The notes under the pieces: model-generated | Told to the model about the DNA's origin: nothing | What the model saw: only the letters and a program-made list of their open reading frames with translations | Databases searched by the model: none | Translations under genes and position numbers: made by a program | DNA from: Ornithinibacillus sp. 4-3 | GTDB lineage: Bacteria > Bacillota > Bacilli > Bacillales > Amphibacillaceae | Direction: 5' to 3' | DNA length: 64,000 nucleotides | NCBI RefSeq assembly: GCF_040958695.1 | Contig: NZ_CP162599.1 | Location: 1,398,001-1,462,000, forward strand | Part shown: positions 28,410-39,818 of the stretch, in pieces | How the letters are laid out: each line of letters begins with the position of its first letter | Position numbering within the stretch: the first letter of the stretch is position 1

Positions 28410-28709
28410 ATGGAATTTGATTTCATTTGGATTGCTATAGGAATTGCTGTTGCGGGATATTTTATCGGTAATGGATTGCAAAATTTCCAAAACCCTGGAG
28501 TTAAAAGTGGAATTAGTGATTTCTTTGATGACGATGATGAACACGAATTGATAAAAGAAAATGATGTACATTATTTTATCGGGATTTCAAAGGAAGATAC
28601 AAAACATTTACTTAAGGATCATCCTGATATTCCACATATCATTATAAATGAGCAAATCTATTACCCAAAAGCACAATTACGTAAATGGTTATTAAGCTTA
28701 GGGGAGTAG
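28410..28709 (+). CDS. Unrecognised membrane-anchored protein with a helix-turn-helix-like tail
   Basis: 99 aa. One N-terminal membrane helix (about residues 5-24, FIWIAIGIAVAGYFIGNGL), an acidic stretch (FFDDDDEHE), then a C-terminal segment HYFIGISKEDTKHLL...IIINEQIYYPKAQLRKWLLS whose pattern resembles the small excisionase/MerR-like helix-turn-helix, ending in a conserved-looking R-K-W-L. ATG 28410 follows AGGAGAG. It sits where ylyA lies in B. subtilis and has its own strong terminator. I do not recognise the gene; DNA binding is only a suggestion. Confidence 0.75.
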   Translation: MEFDFIWIAIGIAVAGYFIGNGLQNFQNPGVKSGISDFFDDDDEHELIKENDVHYFIGISKEDTKHLLKDHPDIPHIIINEQIYYPKAQLRKWLLSLGE

Positions 28710-28738
28710 ATAGATAGCTGAATAGCCTCCAAATAACA

Positions 28739-28790
28739 GCTCTGCCACGAGATAAATTAAATCTTTTATCTCGTGGCAGAGCATTTTTTG
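28739..28790 (+). terminator. Strong intrinsic terminator
   Basis: An 18-bp stem beginning GCTCTGCCACGAGATAAA with its exact complement, 6-base loop, then ATTTTTT. Very strong hairpin closing the small gene at 28410. Confidence 0.92.
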
Positions 28791-28941
28791 TACGTTATAA
28801 GTTTCAAAAATAGAATGGTACTACTTCAAGTTATTATAAATAAAAAATATTGGAAAGTAAGGATTATTATTTTGTACTTAAGATGAATATTTATAATAAT
28901 GAAAAGTTAAAACTCTAAAAAGAAATGAGATGGATTAATTA

Positions 28942-29127
28942 ATGGTTAGATTATTACAAGGTTTAGAAGTGTTTGGTTTTATTTTTATCATTTCATTAAA
29001 TTTGTACAGTATTCTCATAAAACCCATTACACATGAAAATTTTTTTCCATACTTATTTTACGGGGCAGCTTTTATTACTTTATCCGCATTCACTATAAGA
29101 AAGTTAGTTTATGAAAGTAATAAATAA
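28942..29127 (+). CDS. Small two-helix membrane protein, unrecognised
   Basis: 61 aa with two hydrophobic segments (about residues 8-27 and 37-52) separated by a loop IKPITHENFFPY and ending in a basic tail. ATG 28942 is preceded by GAGATGGA. Codon use matches neighbours. No motif recognised; coding status is plausible but not proven. Confidence 0.55.
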   Translation: MVRLLQGLEVFGFIFIISLNLYSILIKPITHENFFPYLFYGAAFITLSAFTIRKLVYESNK

Positions 29128-29329
29128 TTTGAAGGGGTTAAATTCTTAGATGAGGGATTTGTTATATGAAAGTATCTTGAAATGTAATATTTTTCTTTTG
29201 AGATAATGTGATTCGTTGTAGAAGAATTTCATTTTCATCAGGCAATATCGATATGTAAATATCCTTTTCTAACCAATGTATGATAAACTACTTATTAATA
29301 ATCAGGAAAATAATAGCGGAGGACATAAC

Positions 29330-29797
29330 ATGTATAAATACTATATTATCGCACTTATCATTATTGGAATTGATCAGCTTACAAAATGGATTATTGTAAA
29401 ACAGATGGAATTATATGAACAAATTCCAGTTATTGAAAACTTTTTCTATATCACTTCACATCGAAATACAGGTGCGGCCTGGGGGATTCTGCAAGGTCAG
29501 ATGATTCTATTTTATATAATTACAGTACTTGTAATTATCGGCGTTGTGTACTATATGCAGAAGCATGTAAAGGGACAATTATTTCCATCATTAGCACTTA
29601 GCTTTATTTTAGGTGGGGCAATTGGGAACTTTATTGATCGAGTGTTTAGAAAAGAAGTTGTTGATTTTCTAGACTTTAAAATTTTCTCATATGATTTCCC
29701 AATTTTTAATGTTGCAGATTCTGCATTAGTAGTAGGAGTTATTTTAATGATATTGACAATTTTCTTTGAGGAAAAACAGAAGGGAACTTCTAAATAA
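29330..29797 (+). CDS. lspA: Lipoprotein signal peptidase II
   Basis: Membrane aspartic protease that removes signal peptides from prolipoproteins. Four membrane segments; catalytic aspartates in [12 protein letters not shown] and FNVADSAL, plus the conserved [15 protein letters not shown] precedes ATG 29330, giving the normal 155 aa; a longer frame from 29276 is unlikely. rluD begins directly after its stop. Confidence 0.95.
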   Translation: MYKYYIIALIIIGIDQLTKWIIVKQMELYEQIPVIENFFYITSHRNTGAAWGILQGQMILFYIITVLVIIGVVYYMQKHVKGQLFPSLALSFILGGAIGNFIDRVFRKEVVDFLDFKIFSYDFPIFNVADSALVVGVILMILTIFFEEKQKGTSK

Positions 29798-30706
29798 ATG
29801 AAAACTATAGAGCATGTAGTAACTGAAGCGGAACAAAATAAGCGAATTGATAAACTACTAACAGAATTAGAGACAGAACAATCTCGTTCTCAAATCCAAT
29901 CGCAAATAGAGCAAGCCTTGGTGACGGTGAATGGGAAGAAGATAAAATCTAATTATAAATGTCAGTTAAATGATGAAATTATATGGCAAATACCTGAAGA
30001 AGAGAAGTTAGATTTGGTAGAGGAAAACATTCCTTTACATATTGTTTATGAGGATGAAGATGTACTCGTTGTGAATAAACCGAAAAACATGGTAGTGTAT
30101 CCAACATTAACTCATAAACAAGGTACATTGGTAAATGCATTATTATATCATTGTGAACAGCTATCTGATATTCAAGAAGGGCGTCCTGGAATTATTCATC
30201 GCTTGGATAAAGATACAAGTGGGCTTCTATTGGTCGCAAAAAATAATCAGGCACATGTATCGTTAGCAGAACAGCTAAATCGAAGAGAAATAAAACGTGT
30301 ATATGAAGCAGTGGTACATGAAGTAATTGAGCATGATACTGGTCTGATTGATGCCCCAATTGGTCGTGATCCATATCAACGAACGATGATGAATGTTATT
30401 GAAGGTGGAAAGGATGCACGAACACATTTTAGAGTACTGCAACGGTTTAATCATTACACACATGTAGAATGTCAGTTAGAGACTGGTAGAACCCATCAAA
30501 TACGTGCACATATGAAATATATTGGACATCCACTTGTTGGTGATACAAAATATAGTGCTCCTAAAACAACAGATATAGATGGACAAGCTTTATTTGCCAA
30601 AACAATAGGTTTCCATCATCCTGTAACAAACGAATGGTTAGAGTTCTCTATTGAACAACCAAAATACTTTCAAAAATTACTGATGAAGATGGAGAAAATA
30701 TCTTGA
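29798..30706 (+). CDS. rluD: 23S rRNA pseudouridine synthase, RluD family
   Basis: RluA/RluD-type pseudouridine synthase (YlyB in B. subtilis). An N-terminal S4 domain (about residues 15-75) precedes the catalytic motif IIHRLDKDTSGLLLVAK, with the nucleophilic Asp, and GRTHQIRAHMKYIGHPLVGD. 302 aa. Its stop codon lies inside the -35 box of the pyr promoter. Confidence 0.93.
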   Translation: MKTIEHVVTEAEQNKRIDKLLTELETEQSRSQIQSQIEQALVTVNGKKIKSNYKCQLNDEIIWQIPEEEKLDLVEENIPLHIVYEDEDVLVVNKPKNMVVYPTLTHKQGTLVNALLYHCEQLSDIQEGRPGIIHRLDKDTSGLLLVAKNNQAHVSLAEQLNRREIKRVYEAVVHEVIEHDTGLIDAPIGRDPYQRTMMNVIEGGKDARTHFRVLQRFNHYTHVECQLETGRTHQIRAHMKYIGHPLVGDTKYSAPKTTDIDGQALFAKTIGFHHPVTNEWLEFSIEQPKYFQKLLMKMEKIS

Positions 30707-30731
30707 CATTAGTAATTGAATTTGAAATAAT
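30703..30731 (+). promoter_or_regulatory. Promoter of the pyrimidine operon
   Basis: Perfect -35 TTGACA (30703-30708), 17-bp spacer, -10 AATAAT (30726-30731). The -35 overlaps the rluD stop codon (TGA 30704-30706). Transcription would start near 30738, just before the first PyrR attenuator. Confidence 0.8.
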
Positions 30732-30737
30732 AGTAAA

Positions 30738-30842
30738 GAACAAAATAAGAGTTCCTTTAATATAGTCCTGTGAGGCTGAAAAGGTAGCGTGAAGATTTAT
30801 ATGTGTATACACATGCCTTTTGTCACAGAAAGGCATTTTTTT
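30738..30842 (+). promoter_or_regulatory. PyrR-binding attenuator 1 (pyr leader)
   Basis: AGTCCTGTGAGGCTGAAAAGG (positions 30764-30784; 21 bases, key conserved parts AGTCC, GAGGCT and AAGG) matches the PyrR binding loop, followed by the terminator TGCCTTT...AAAGGCA with seven T ending at 30842. PyrR with UMP stabilises the anti-antiterminator and stops transcription. Confidence 0.93.
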
Positions 30843-30857
30843 ATGCCTATAAGTGCG

Positions 30858-30899
30858 TGTTCAAAAAGGTCATTTTTGTTGGACTTTTTGAAAGACCTC
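30858..30899 (-). repeat. Short copy of the TGTTCAAAAAG repeat in the pyr leader
   Basis: On the minus strand reads AGAGGTCTTTCAAAAAGTCC then AACAAAAATGACC and TTTTTGAACAC. The first part matches 55161-55193 and 62155-62187. Only both ends of the element are left, so it forms a compact palindrome between attenuator 1 and pyrR. Flanks show partial direct repeats (CTATAAG on one side, CTATAAA on the other). Confidence 0.75.
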
Positions 30900-30923
30900 T
30901 ATAAAGGACGTTTAAAAGTGTAA

Positions 30924-31481
<558 letters not shown>

Positions 31482-31499
31482 AACTTTTGACCTTTAAAT

Positions 31500-31589
31500 A
31501 AGTCCAGAGAGATTTACAAGGTTGCTTAAAGAAAAACGTGCGGGAAAATGCACGGATGCCTCTTTGCGATCTTCGCAGAGGCTTTTTTT
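31500..31589 (+). promoter_or_regulatory. PyrR-binding attenuator 2 (pyrR-pyrB)
   Basis: AGTCCAGAGAG at 31501 followed by ACAAGG forms the PyrR loop; the terminator GCCTCTTTGCGA/TCTTCGCAGAGGC with a run of T ends near 31589. B. subtilis has three such sites because pyrP lies between; here pyrP is missing and only two are seen. Confidence 0.92.
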
Positions 31590-31684
31590 ATGCGAACCTG
31601 TCAAAAAGTGAAGAATAATGATGAAAAAGCAAGAGTAAAACTAATCATGCTATTGCTTCAAGTAGAACAGGAGGAGCTAAAATT

Positions 31685-32602
31685 ATGAAACATTTTATTT
31701 CAATGAACCAATTAACTAATGAGGATATTTTCAACTTACTGGATACAGCAGAATTTTTAAGAAAAAATGATGTGAAATATGAAGACCAAATCTTTGCAGC
31801 AAATTTATTTTTCGAGCCAAGTACAAGAACAAAAATGAGTTTCGAGGTAGCGCAAAGAAAATTAGGTTTAGAAATGCTAGATTTTCACGCAGATAGTTCA
31901 AGTGTATTGAAAGGTGAGACACTCTATGATACAGCTAGAACTTTTGAATCTATCGGTGCGCAAGTATTAGTTATCCGTCATGAGGCTGATGATTGGTATA
32001 AAGAAATTAATGCAAATATTAATGTTCCAATTATTAATGGAGGTTCTGGTAAATCAGAGCATCCAACACAATGTCTACTTGATATTTTAACAATCTATCA
32101 AGAATTCGGACGTATCGAAGGATTGAATATTGTTATCTCAGGAGATATCAAGCATAGCCGTGTAGCACATTCTAACATGCATGCCTTAGAACAATTAGGA
32201 GCCAATGTTTATGTAAGTGCAGCGCCGGGATTTGAAGATCCTAACTTAAACTTTCCTAATTTATCCATTGATGAAGCAGTTGAGATTTGTGATGTAATGA
32301 TGTTATTACGTATTCAACATGAGCGTCATGCAGAAACAAGTGATGTAGGAAATTACTTAGACACATATGGATTAACAAAAGAGCGAGAAGCAAAAATGAA
32401 AGATCATGCAATTATCATGCACCCAGCACCAATCAATCGTGGGGTAGAAATCGATTCTGAATTAGTAGAGTGTGAACGCTCAAGAATTTTCAAGCAGATG
32501 AATAACGGAGTATATATCCGTATGGCGATTATGATGAAGCTTTTAAAAGAATGGGGGATTACTAATGAAAATCTTATTGAAAAATGCGAACCAACTGAAT
32601 AA
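31685..32602 (+). CDS. pyrB: Aspartate carbamoyltransferase catalytic chain
   Basis: Condenses carbamoyl phosphate with aspartate. The carbamoyl-phosphate motif is [13 protein letters not shown] near residue 43, the 80s loop is [12 protein letters not shown], and the aspartate-binding region is [11 protein letters not shown]. 305 aa. AGGAGGAG precedes ATG 31685. Its end overlaps pyrC by 38 bp. Confidence 0.96.
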   Translation: MKHFISMNQLTNEDIFNLLDTAEFLRKNDVKYEDQIFAANLFFEPSTRTKMSFEVAQRKLGLEMLDFHADSSSVLKGETLYDTARTFESIGAQVLVIRHEADDWYKEINANINVPIINGGSGKSEHPTQCLLDILTIYQEFGRIEGLNIVISGDIKHSRVAHSNMHALEQLGANVYVSAAPGFEDPNLNFPNLSIDEAVEICDVMMLLRIQHERHAETSDVGNYLDTYGLTKEREAKMKDHAIIMHPAPINRGVEIDSELVECERSRIFKQMNNGVYIRMAIMMKLLKEWGITNENLIEKCEPTE

Positions 32603-33842
32603 TAACACATTAGTTCCAGTAAACGTGTTGATTGAAAATGATAAAATTATCAAAATTGCAGAGGTAATTAATGAAGATGCTGATCAAGTGATTGATTGTC
32701 AAGGAAATCTATTAACACCAGGATTGATTGATGTTCATATTCATTTACGTGAGCCAGGTGGAGAACATAAAGAAACGATTGTCTCTGGTACAAAGGCTGC
32801 TGCTCGTGGAGGATTCACGACAGTATGCTCTATGCCAAATACAAATCCAGTACCAGATGATGTTGATGTGGTTCGTGGATTAAATGAAAAAATTAATCAA
32901 GATGCTGTTGTACGTGTTATTCCATATGCAGCAATTACAAAAGGTCTACAAGGTGAAGAGTTAACAAATATTGCGGAAATTTCCAAAGAGAACATTTTTG
33001 CTTTCACAGATGATGGTGTTGGCATTCAGACAGCTGATACAATGCTTCGTGCTATGGAAGAAGCTGCAAAGCAGGATAAAGCAATCGTAGCGCACTGTGA
33101 GGATAATTCATTAATTTATGGTGGAGCGGTACATAGAGGGGATGTAAGTAAACGCTTAGGCATTCCTGGAATTCCGTCTATTTGTGAATCTGTGCAAATT
33201 GCTCGTGATGTTTTATTAGCAGAAGAAGCAAATTGTCATTATCATGTATGCCATGTAAGTACTAAAGAATCTGTACGTGTAATCCGTGATGCGAAGAAAG
33301 CAGGAATTCGTGTAACTGCAGAAGTATCTCCACATCATTTAATTTTAAATGAAGATGATATTACAGAAGCAGATCCAAATTTCAAAATGAACCCACCATT
33401 ACGTGCTAAAGCAGATCAAGAAGCATTATTAGAAGGTTTGCTAGACGGAACAATTGATTTTATAGCAACAGACCATGCTCCACATACAGATGAAGAAAAA
33501 GCAGTTGGAATAGAAAAAGCACCATTTGGTATTGTTGGTTTAGAAACTGCCTTTTCTCTTTGCTACACATATTTAGTGAAGACAGGTAAAATAACATTAC
33601 AACAATTAGTTGATTTCTTAACTAGTAAACCAGCTGATGTCTTCAACTTACCATACGGTAAACTTGAAGTAGGCACAGTTGCAGATATAACAGTAATTGA
33701 CTTAAATCGTGAAGAAAAAATCAATAAAGAAACTTTCCAATCTAAATCTAAAAATACACCATTTGATCAGTGGGATGTTTCTGGGGTTCCAGTATTAACA
33801 ATTGCAGAAGGAAAAGTAGTTTATGAAGATGCCGTTCTCTAA
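32565..33842 (+). CDS. pyrC: Dihydroorotase
   Basis: Zinc amidohydrolase of the class I type that closes carbamoyl-aspartate to dihydroorotate. Metal ligands: [10 protein letters not shown], bridging region, [17 protein letters not shown] and IATDHAPHT. 425 aa. ATG 32565 preceded by GGGGGAT lies inside pyrB, so translation is coupled. In most Bacillaceae carbamoyl-phosphate synthetase genes follow; here pyrK comes next after 125 bp. Confidence 0.95.
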   Translation: MKILLKNANQLNNNTLVPVNVLIENDKIIKIAEVINEDADQVIDCQGNLLTPGLIDVHIHLREPGGEHKETIVSGTKAAARGGFTTVCSMPNTNPVPDDVDVVRGLNEKINQDAVVRVIPYAAITKGLQGEELTNIAEISKENIFAFTDDGVGIQTADTMLRAMEEAAKQDKAIVAHCEDNSLIYGGAVHRGDVSKRLGIPGIPSICESVQIARDVLLAEEANCHYHVCHVSTKESVRVIRDAKKAGIRVTAEVSPHHLILNEDDITEADPNFKMNPPLRAKADQEALLEGLLDGTIDFIATDHAPHTDEEKAVGIEKAPFGIVGLETAFSLCYTYLVKTGKITLQQLVDFLTSKPADVFNLPYGKLEVGTVADITVIDLNREEKINKETFQSKSKNTPFDQWDVSGVPVLTIAEGKVVYEDAVL

Positions 33843-33896
33843 ATAGAGGAACGGCTCCTCTAGCGTTTAATGGGCATATAAAGTTTCTTTTCATTA

Positions 33897-33905
33897 TGCT
33901 AGAAT
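33897..33905 (+). promoter_or_regulatory. Possible extended -10 promoter before pyrK
   Basis: TGC-TAGAAT (33897-33905) is an extended -10 element 60 bp before pyrK; no good -35. The gap (33843-33967) also has a small palindrome AGAGGA-ACGGC-TCCTCT near 33845. Together they mark the place where carAB-type genes usually stand. Confidence 0.4.
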
Positions 33906-33967
33906 AGATGTATGAAAAATAATGCTTACTAAGTTTTCTTTAAAAAATAAAAAAGTAGGGTTGTTAG

Positions 33968-35630
<1,663 letters not shown>

Positions 35631-35631
<1 letters not shown>

Positions 35632-36335
35632 TGAATCCTATCTACTTAGCACTTGATTTTCCGACATTTAAGGATGCTAATCATTTTATTGAGGAAAATA
35701 AATTGCAAGGAGTTCCTGTGAAAGTAGGCATGGAACTTTTTTATCGTGAAGGCCCTGATATTCTCAAACGTCTAAAAGAGAATAATCATCCAATTTTTCT
35801 TGATCTAAAATTATTTGATATTCCTACCACTGTTCATAATGCAATGCGTAATATTGCTAAGCTAGATGTTGACTTAGTTACAATTCACGCGCTTGGTGGA
35901 AGTGAAATGATTAAACGAGCGAAAGAAGGCCTGCAAAGTGAATCTAATCATACGAAATTAATTGCAGTAACAATTTTAACTTCTTTTGATAAAGAAACGA
36001 TTAATCATGAATTATTAATTCCTGGTGAACTTAATGATCATGCTGTTCATTTTGCTAAGCTTGCTCAAACAAGTGGGGCAGACGGAGTAGTTTGCTCTGT
36101 ACATGAGGCTTCTTCAATTAAGGAAGCCTGTGGACCAGATTTTTATACAGTAACTCCAGGAATTCGTTTGCAGGATTCTAGTCAGGACGATCAGAAAAGA
36201 GTTGCTACACCTGGAGTAGCGCGTCAGCAAGGATCAGATTTCTTAGTAATAGGACGTAGCATTACCAAAGCAGAAAATCCATTAGCGGCATACGAGAATG
36301 CATTGAAGGAGTGGGAAAATGGGATTAAATATTGA
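35631..36335 (+). CDS. pyrF: Orotidine-5'-phosphate decarboxylase
   Basis: TIM-barrel enzyme making UMP from OMP. The catalytic motif is [17 protein letters not shown] near residue 57 and the phosphate-binding region VTPGIRL. 234 aa. Overlaps pyrD by one base and pyrE by 17. Confidence 0.95.
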
Positions 36336-36933
36336 AGTTGCTAAACGTTTATTAGATATTAAAGCAGTACAAATTAGACCAAATGATTATTTCACATGGA
36401 CTTCTGGAATTAAATCACCAATTTATTGTGATAATCGTCTAACAATGTCTTATCCAGAAGTACGTAATAAAATTGTAGATGCATTTGTTGAGAAGGTTGA
36501 AAATTTAGAGCAACGTCCAGATGTTATTGCAGGATGTGCAACAGCAGGTATTCCACATGCTGCATGGCTAGCTAGTCGCCTTGATTTACCAATGACATAT
36601 GTTCGTTCTTCGGCAAAAGGTCATGGAAAAGGCAACCAAATTGAAGGTGAAATTAAGCCAGGACAAAAAGTAGTTGTTATTGAGGATTTAATTTCTACAG
36701 GTGGCTCTGTATTAACTTCTGTTAAAGCATTAGTTGAAGCAGGAGCAGAGGTAGTTGGTGTTTTAGCTATTTTTACATATGGCTTAGAGAAAGCGAAGCA
36801 ACAATTTGCTGATGCAGAGCTTTCTTTTGAAACAATTACAAATTATGATGAATTATTACAGCTCTTAGAATCAGAAGGTAAAATTACTTCGGAGGAGAAA
36901 GCTGAATTAGAAAACTGGCGTAATACGCTTTAA
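36319..36933 (+). CDS. pyrE: Orotate phosphoribosyltransferase
   Basis: Joins orotate and PRPP to OMP. PRPP loop [21 protein letters not shown] near residue 114; the flexible loop region [14 protein letters not shown] is present. 204 aa. Last gene of the operon; a terminator follows. Confidence 0.95.
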   Translation: MGLNIEVAKRLLDIKAVQIRPNDYFTWTSGIKSPIYCDNRLTMSYPEVRNKIVDAFVEKVENLEQRPDVIAGCATAGIPHAAWLASRLDLPMTYVRSSAKGHGKGNQIEGEIKPGQKVVVIEDLISTGGSVLTSVKALVEAGAEVVGVLAIFTYGLEKAKQQFADAELSFETITNYDELLQLLESEGKITSEEKAELENWRNTL

Positions 36934-36938
36934 TTTAG

Positions 36939-36992
36939 AATAACCATTTGCTTATGGTAATTACCATGCAGGTGGTTATTATTTTGTTTTTA
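36939..36992 (+). terminator. Terminator of the pyr operon
   Basis: Outer stem AATAACCA/TGGTTATT enclosing inner stem GCTTATGGTAATTACCATGC, then a T-rich tract to 36992. Confidence 0.8.
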
Positions 36993-37030
36993 GGCTAAGA
37001 TAAAAAGAAACATTAGGTAGGGAGTTAATT

Positions 37031-37894
37031 ATGAGAATTGAGGATTATGAGTTGCTTATTCAGTTAAATGAAATAGGGACCATTCGTGGAACAGCAAAAG
37101 TAATACTAGTTTCTCAGCCAGCAGTATCACAACGCCTGAAAATGATTGAGGATTATTTTGGGATGCCTATTTTTATTCGTACGCCTAAACGATTAATTCC
37201 TACTCCAACAGGTGAACTTATTTTAGCGCATGCGAAGCAAGTTGTTGAAAAGGAGAAAAATTTATTAAATACACTTGCAGAAGCAAATGAGGAAGTGCGT
37301 GGAACTTTATCCATTGCTTGTTCATCTTTAATTAGTCAGAGATTCTTACCTGCAATACTTGCAACATATACGAAGCAATTTCCAAATGTATCCATTGATT
37401 TAGTTACAGGAATAAGTGAAGATATCAAACGCAATCATAAGAATTTTCATGTATGTATTATTCGTGGAGAAAAACTAAAGGATAGTACATGCACACGTCT
37501 CTTTGAAGACCCATTATATATTTTCGATACAGAGGATTTTTCTTCTAATGATCTAAAGGAACGTCCATTAATTTCGTTTAAAAGTGATGATAGTATGCAT
37601 GAGCTGGTTGAAAACTGGTTGCAGTTTCAACATCATATTAAACCACAAAAAGCGATTCGGGTAGACCAAATAGAAACATGTAAGCAATTTATGAAACAAG
37701 GGATAGGAATGGCAGTGTTGCCTAAAAGTGTATCAGAGTCTTTAATGGAGCACTATCCCCATTTGCCATTAAAGGTAAATGGACAGCTAGTAACAAGAGA
37801 TACTTGGTTGTGCTATCAGGAAGGAATTACTGGTTTGCCTCAAGTGGCCGAATTTATAAAAGCAGTATTAGCGAATGAATTTCTTGATGATTAA
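37031..37894 (+). CDS. LysR-family transcriptional regulator
   Basis: 287 aa. N-terminal winged helix-turn-helix (about residues 3-60) with the LysR pattern GTIRGTAKVILVSQPAVSQRL, and a C-terminal periplasmic-binding-like effector domain (GTLSIACSSLISQRFLPAIL onward). The closest family seems to be the CysL/YtlI-like group, but this is uncertain. In B. subtilis the sulfate genes cysH-cysP-sat-cysC occupy this place; here only the regulator is present, so its target is not evident from context. Confidence 0.88.
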   Translation: MRIEDYELLIQLNEIGTIRGTAKVILVSQPAVSQRLKMIEDYFGMPIFIRTPKRLIPTPTGELILAHAKQVVEKEKNLLNTLAEANEEVRGTLSIACSSLISQRFLPAILATYTKQFPNVSIDLVTGISEDIKRNHKNFHVCIIRGEKLKDSTCTRLFEDPLYIFDTEDFSSNDLKERPLISFKSDDSMHELVENWLQFQHHIKPQKAIRVDQIETCKQFMKQGIGMAVLPKSVSESLMEHYPHLPLKVNGQLVTRDTWLCYQEGITGLPQVAEFIKAVLANEFLDD

Positions 37895-37902
37895 TGAAGA
37901 GA

Positions 37903-37958
37903 ACATAAGGGAGTTAGATACGATACCTTAACTTAGGTAATATCTAACTCCCTTATTT
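37903..37958. terminator. Bidirectional terminator between the LysR gene and rqcH
   Basis: ATAAGGGAGTTAGATA (37905-37920) pairs with its complement ending at 37956; an inner stem ACCTTAACTTAGGT sits in the loop. A- and T-rich flanks on both sides let it serve the two convergent genes. Confidence 0.85.
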
Positions 37959-39657
37959 ATTTTACTTTTCTTTCCTTTACAACAGTCGGACTTGGAGTGA
38001 CAAAGATGGTCTTTTGATTATCGTATGTTACAAATCCTGGCTTGGCTCCATTTGGTTTTTTCACATGACGTACCAAGGTGTAATCCACAGGTACAGAAGA
38101 GGATTGCTGTGCTTTGCTAAAGAAGGCCGCTAATTGTGCAGCTTCTTCAAGTGTTTGCTCATCTGGTTGATCTGATTTGATGACAACATGTGAGCCAGGG
38201 ATATCCTTCGTGTGAAGCCAAATATCATTTCGATGTGCAACACGGTTGGTTAAATAATCATTTTGCTTATTATTTTTCCCGACTAAAATAGGTATTCCAT
38301 TTGTAGAAATGTATTCTTCAGGTAATGGTTTTGTAAGCTTAATCTTTTTCTTACGTTTTTGCTTACGTAAATAACCTTCTTCTCTTAACTCTTCTCGAAT
38401 TTCTTCTATATCTTCTACGCGAGCAACATCAATTTGTTGAAGTAATTGCTCTAAGTAAGTAATTTCTGCTTCTGTCTTTTCGATTTCTTTTTGAACGATT
38501 TTTTGTGAATTTTGTAGTTTACGGTATTTTGTAAAAAATATTTGTGCATTTTCACTTGGCGATTTATTCGGTTGAAGAGAGATAGTAACTTCTTTTTGCT
38601 CCGGATCATAATAGTCAACTACTGTAACCGATTCTTCGCCCGGCTTAATTAAGTGCATATGAGCAGTTAATAATTCCCCAAGACGTTGTAATTGAGCTGC
38701 ATTTTTAGCTTTATCTAATGTTCGTTCATGAATTTTTTGTTTACGAATATTTTTATCTAATTCATTTTTAATAAATCGATAAAGATCTTTCGCCTGTTGC
38801 TTTACTCGATCACGTTCAGCCTTTCCAGAATAAAATTGATCAAGCATTTCGTTGGTACTCGCAAATGTTTCTGAAGCTTGTAAGGATTCCATTGCGATAA
38901 CATGGAAATCTTCCTTTTCATTTACATAAATGGCAGGTGAAAACTGATTTTCTTTTATATCCTCGATAAATTCATTCGTTTTTTCTATAAATGCTTTTGA
39001 ATTACGAAACCCCATACGATGAATAACTTCACGTGCAATAAATGGCGAGATTCCTTCAGCAACATTTACAAGCTGTTGATCTAGCTTTCCAGCATTAAAA
39101 TCTATTTTTTTAACAATATCCTCACCAGTTACTTCTAAAAGATGAAGCTTTTCCTGAGCTGGTGCTTCTGTATAAGGCTGACCGGGTAATATACTACGAT
39201 ATCGATTTTGTGAAGGAGAAATATGCTTCATGCTATCGATGATATGTGTTTTATCTTCGTTTAATAATAATAGGTTACTATGTCTCCCCATCAGCTCAAG
39301 GACTAAGTATTTTATTGCAGTATCACCAATCTCATCTACTGAGCGTAGTTTAAAGGTAATAATTCGTTCTAGTCCTTTCTGTTCGATGTCTTCTATTACA
39401 GAGCCTGCTAAATGTTTTCGCAGCACCATACAAAACATTGGTGCTTCTTGAGGATTAATATATTTTTCATTTGTTAAGTGAAAACGAGCATAAGATGGAT
39501 GCGTTGAAATCACAAGATTATATGTTTTCCGGTTACTTCGAATAGCTAAAACAATTTCTGATGTTGTTGGCTGGTATATTTTTGAAATTCGTCCAGATAT
39601 GATATTTTCATTTAATTCAGTTACAGCTGCTTTTGTAACTATTCCGTCAAACGGCAT
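37957..39657 (-). CDS. rqcH: RqcH, ribosome quality-control factor (NFACT/FbpA family)
   Basis: Binds stalled 50S subunits and recruits tRNA-Ala to add C-terminal alanine tags. Domains in order: NFACT-N (MPFDGIVTKAAVTEL..), helix-hairpin-helix and long coiled coil in the middle (about residues 260-430), NFACT-R near the C-terminus (VGKNNKQNDYLTNRVAHRND, LHTKDIPGSHVVI). 566 aa from ATG 39657, which follows AAAGGGAG on the minus strand; TTG 39666 would add three residues. Confidence 0.93.
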   Translation of the reverse strand: MPFDGIVTKAAVTELNENIISGRISKIYQPTTSEIVLAIRSNRKTYNLVISTHPSYARFHLTNEKYINPQEAPMFCMVLRKHLAGSVIEDIEQKGLERIITFKLRSVDEIGDTAIKYLVLELMGRHSNLLLLNEDKTHIIDSMKHISPSQNRYRSILPGQPYTEAPAQEKLHLLEVTGEDIVKKIDFNAGKLDQQLVNVAEGISPFIAREVIHRMGFRNSKAFIEKTNEFIEDIKENQFSPAIYVNEKEDFHVIAMESLQASETFASTNEMLDQFYSGKAERDRVKQQAKDLYRFIKNELDKNIRKQKIHERTLDKAKNAAQLQRLGELLTAHMHLIKPGEESVTVVDYYDPEQKEVTISLQPNKSPSENAQIFFTKYRKLQNSQKIVQKEIEKTEAEITYLEQLLQQIDVARVEDIEEIREELREEGYLRKQKRKKKIKLTKPLPEEYISTNGIPILVGKNNKQNDYLTNRVAHRNDIWLHTKDIPGSHVVIKSDQPDEQTLEEAAQLAAFFSKAQQSSSVPVDYTLVRHVKKPNGAKPGFVTYDNQKTIFVTPSPTVVKERKVK

Positions 39658-39677
39658 GGTAATCAACTCCCTTTGTT

Positions 39678-39686
39678 ATTATAGCA
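39678..39686 (-). promoter_or_regulatory. Extended -10 promoter of rqcH
   Basis: On the minus strand TG-C-TATAAT. It would give a very short leader that begins just before the AAAGGGAG ribosome-binding site. The -35 region is poor. Confidence 0.5.
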
Positions 39687-39818
39687 TTTTTTATCAACTG
39701 ACCGCATATAAATTGCTAAGAACGAAAAGTCTGATGAGACAAACCTTAAGTAGGACGAGATAGTCATATAATCAGCAATGACAGAGGTGAATGAAAGTTG
39801 AACGGTGGAGGTAAATCA

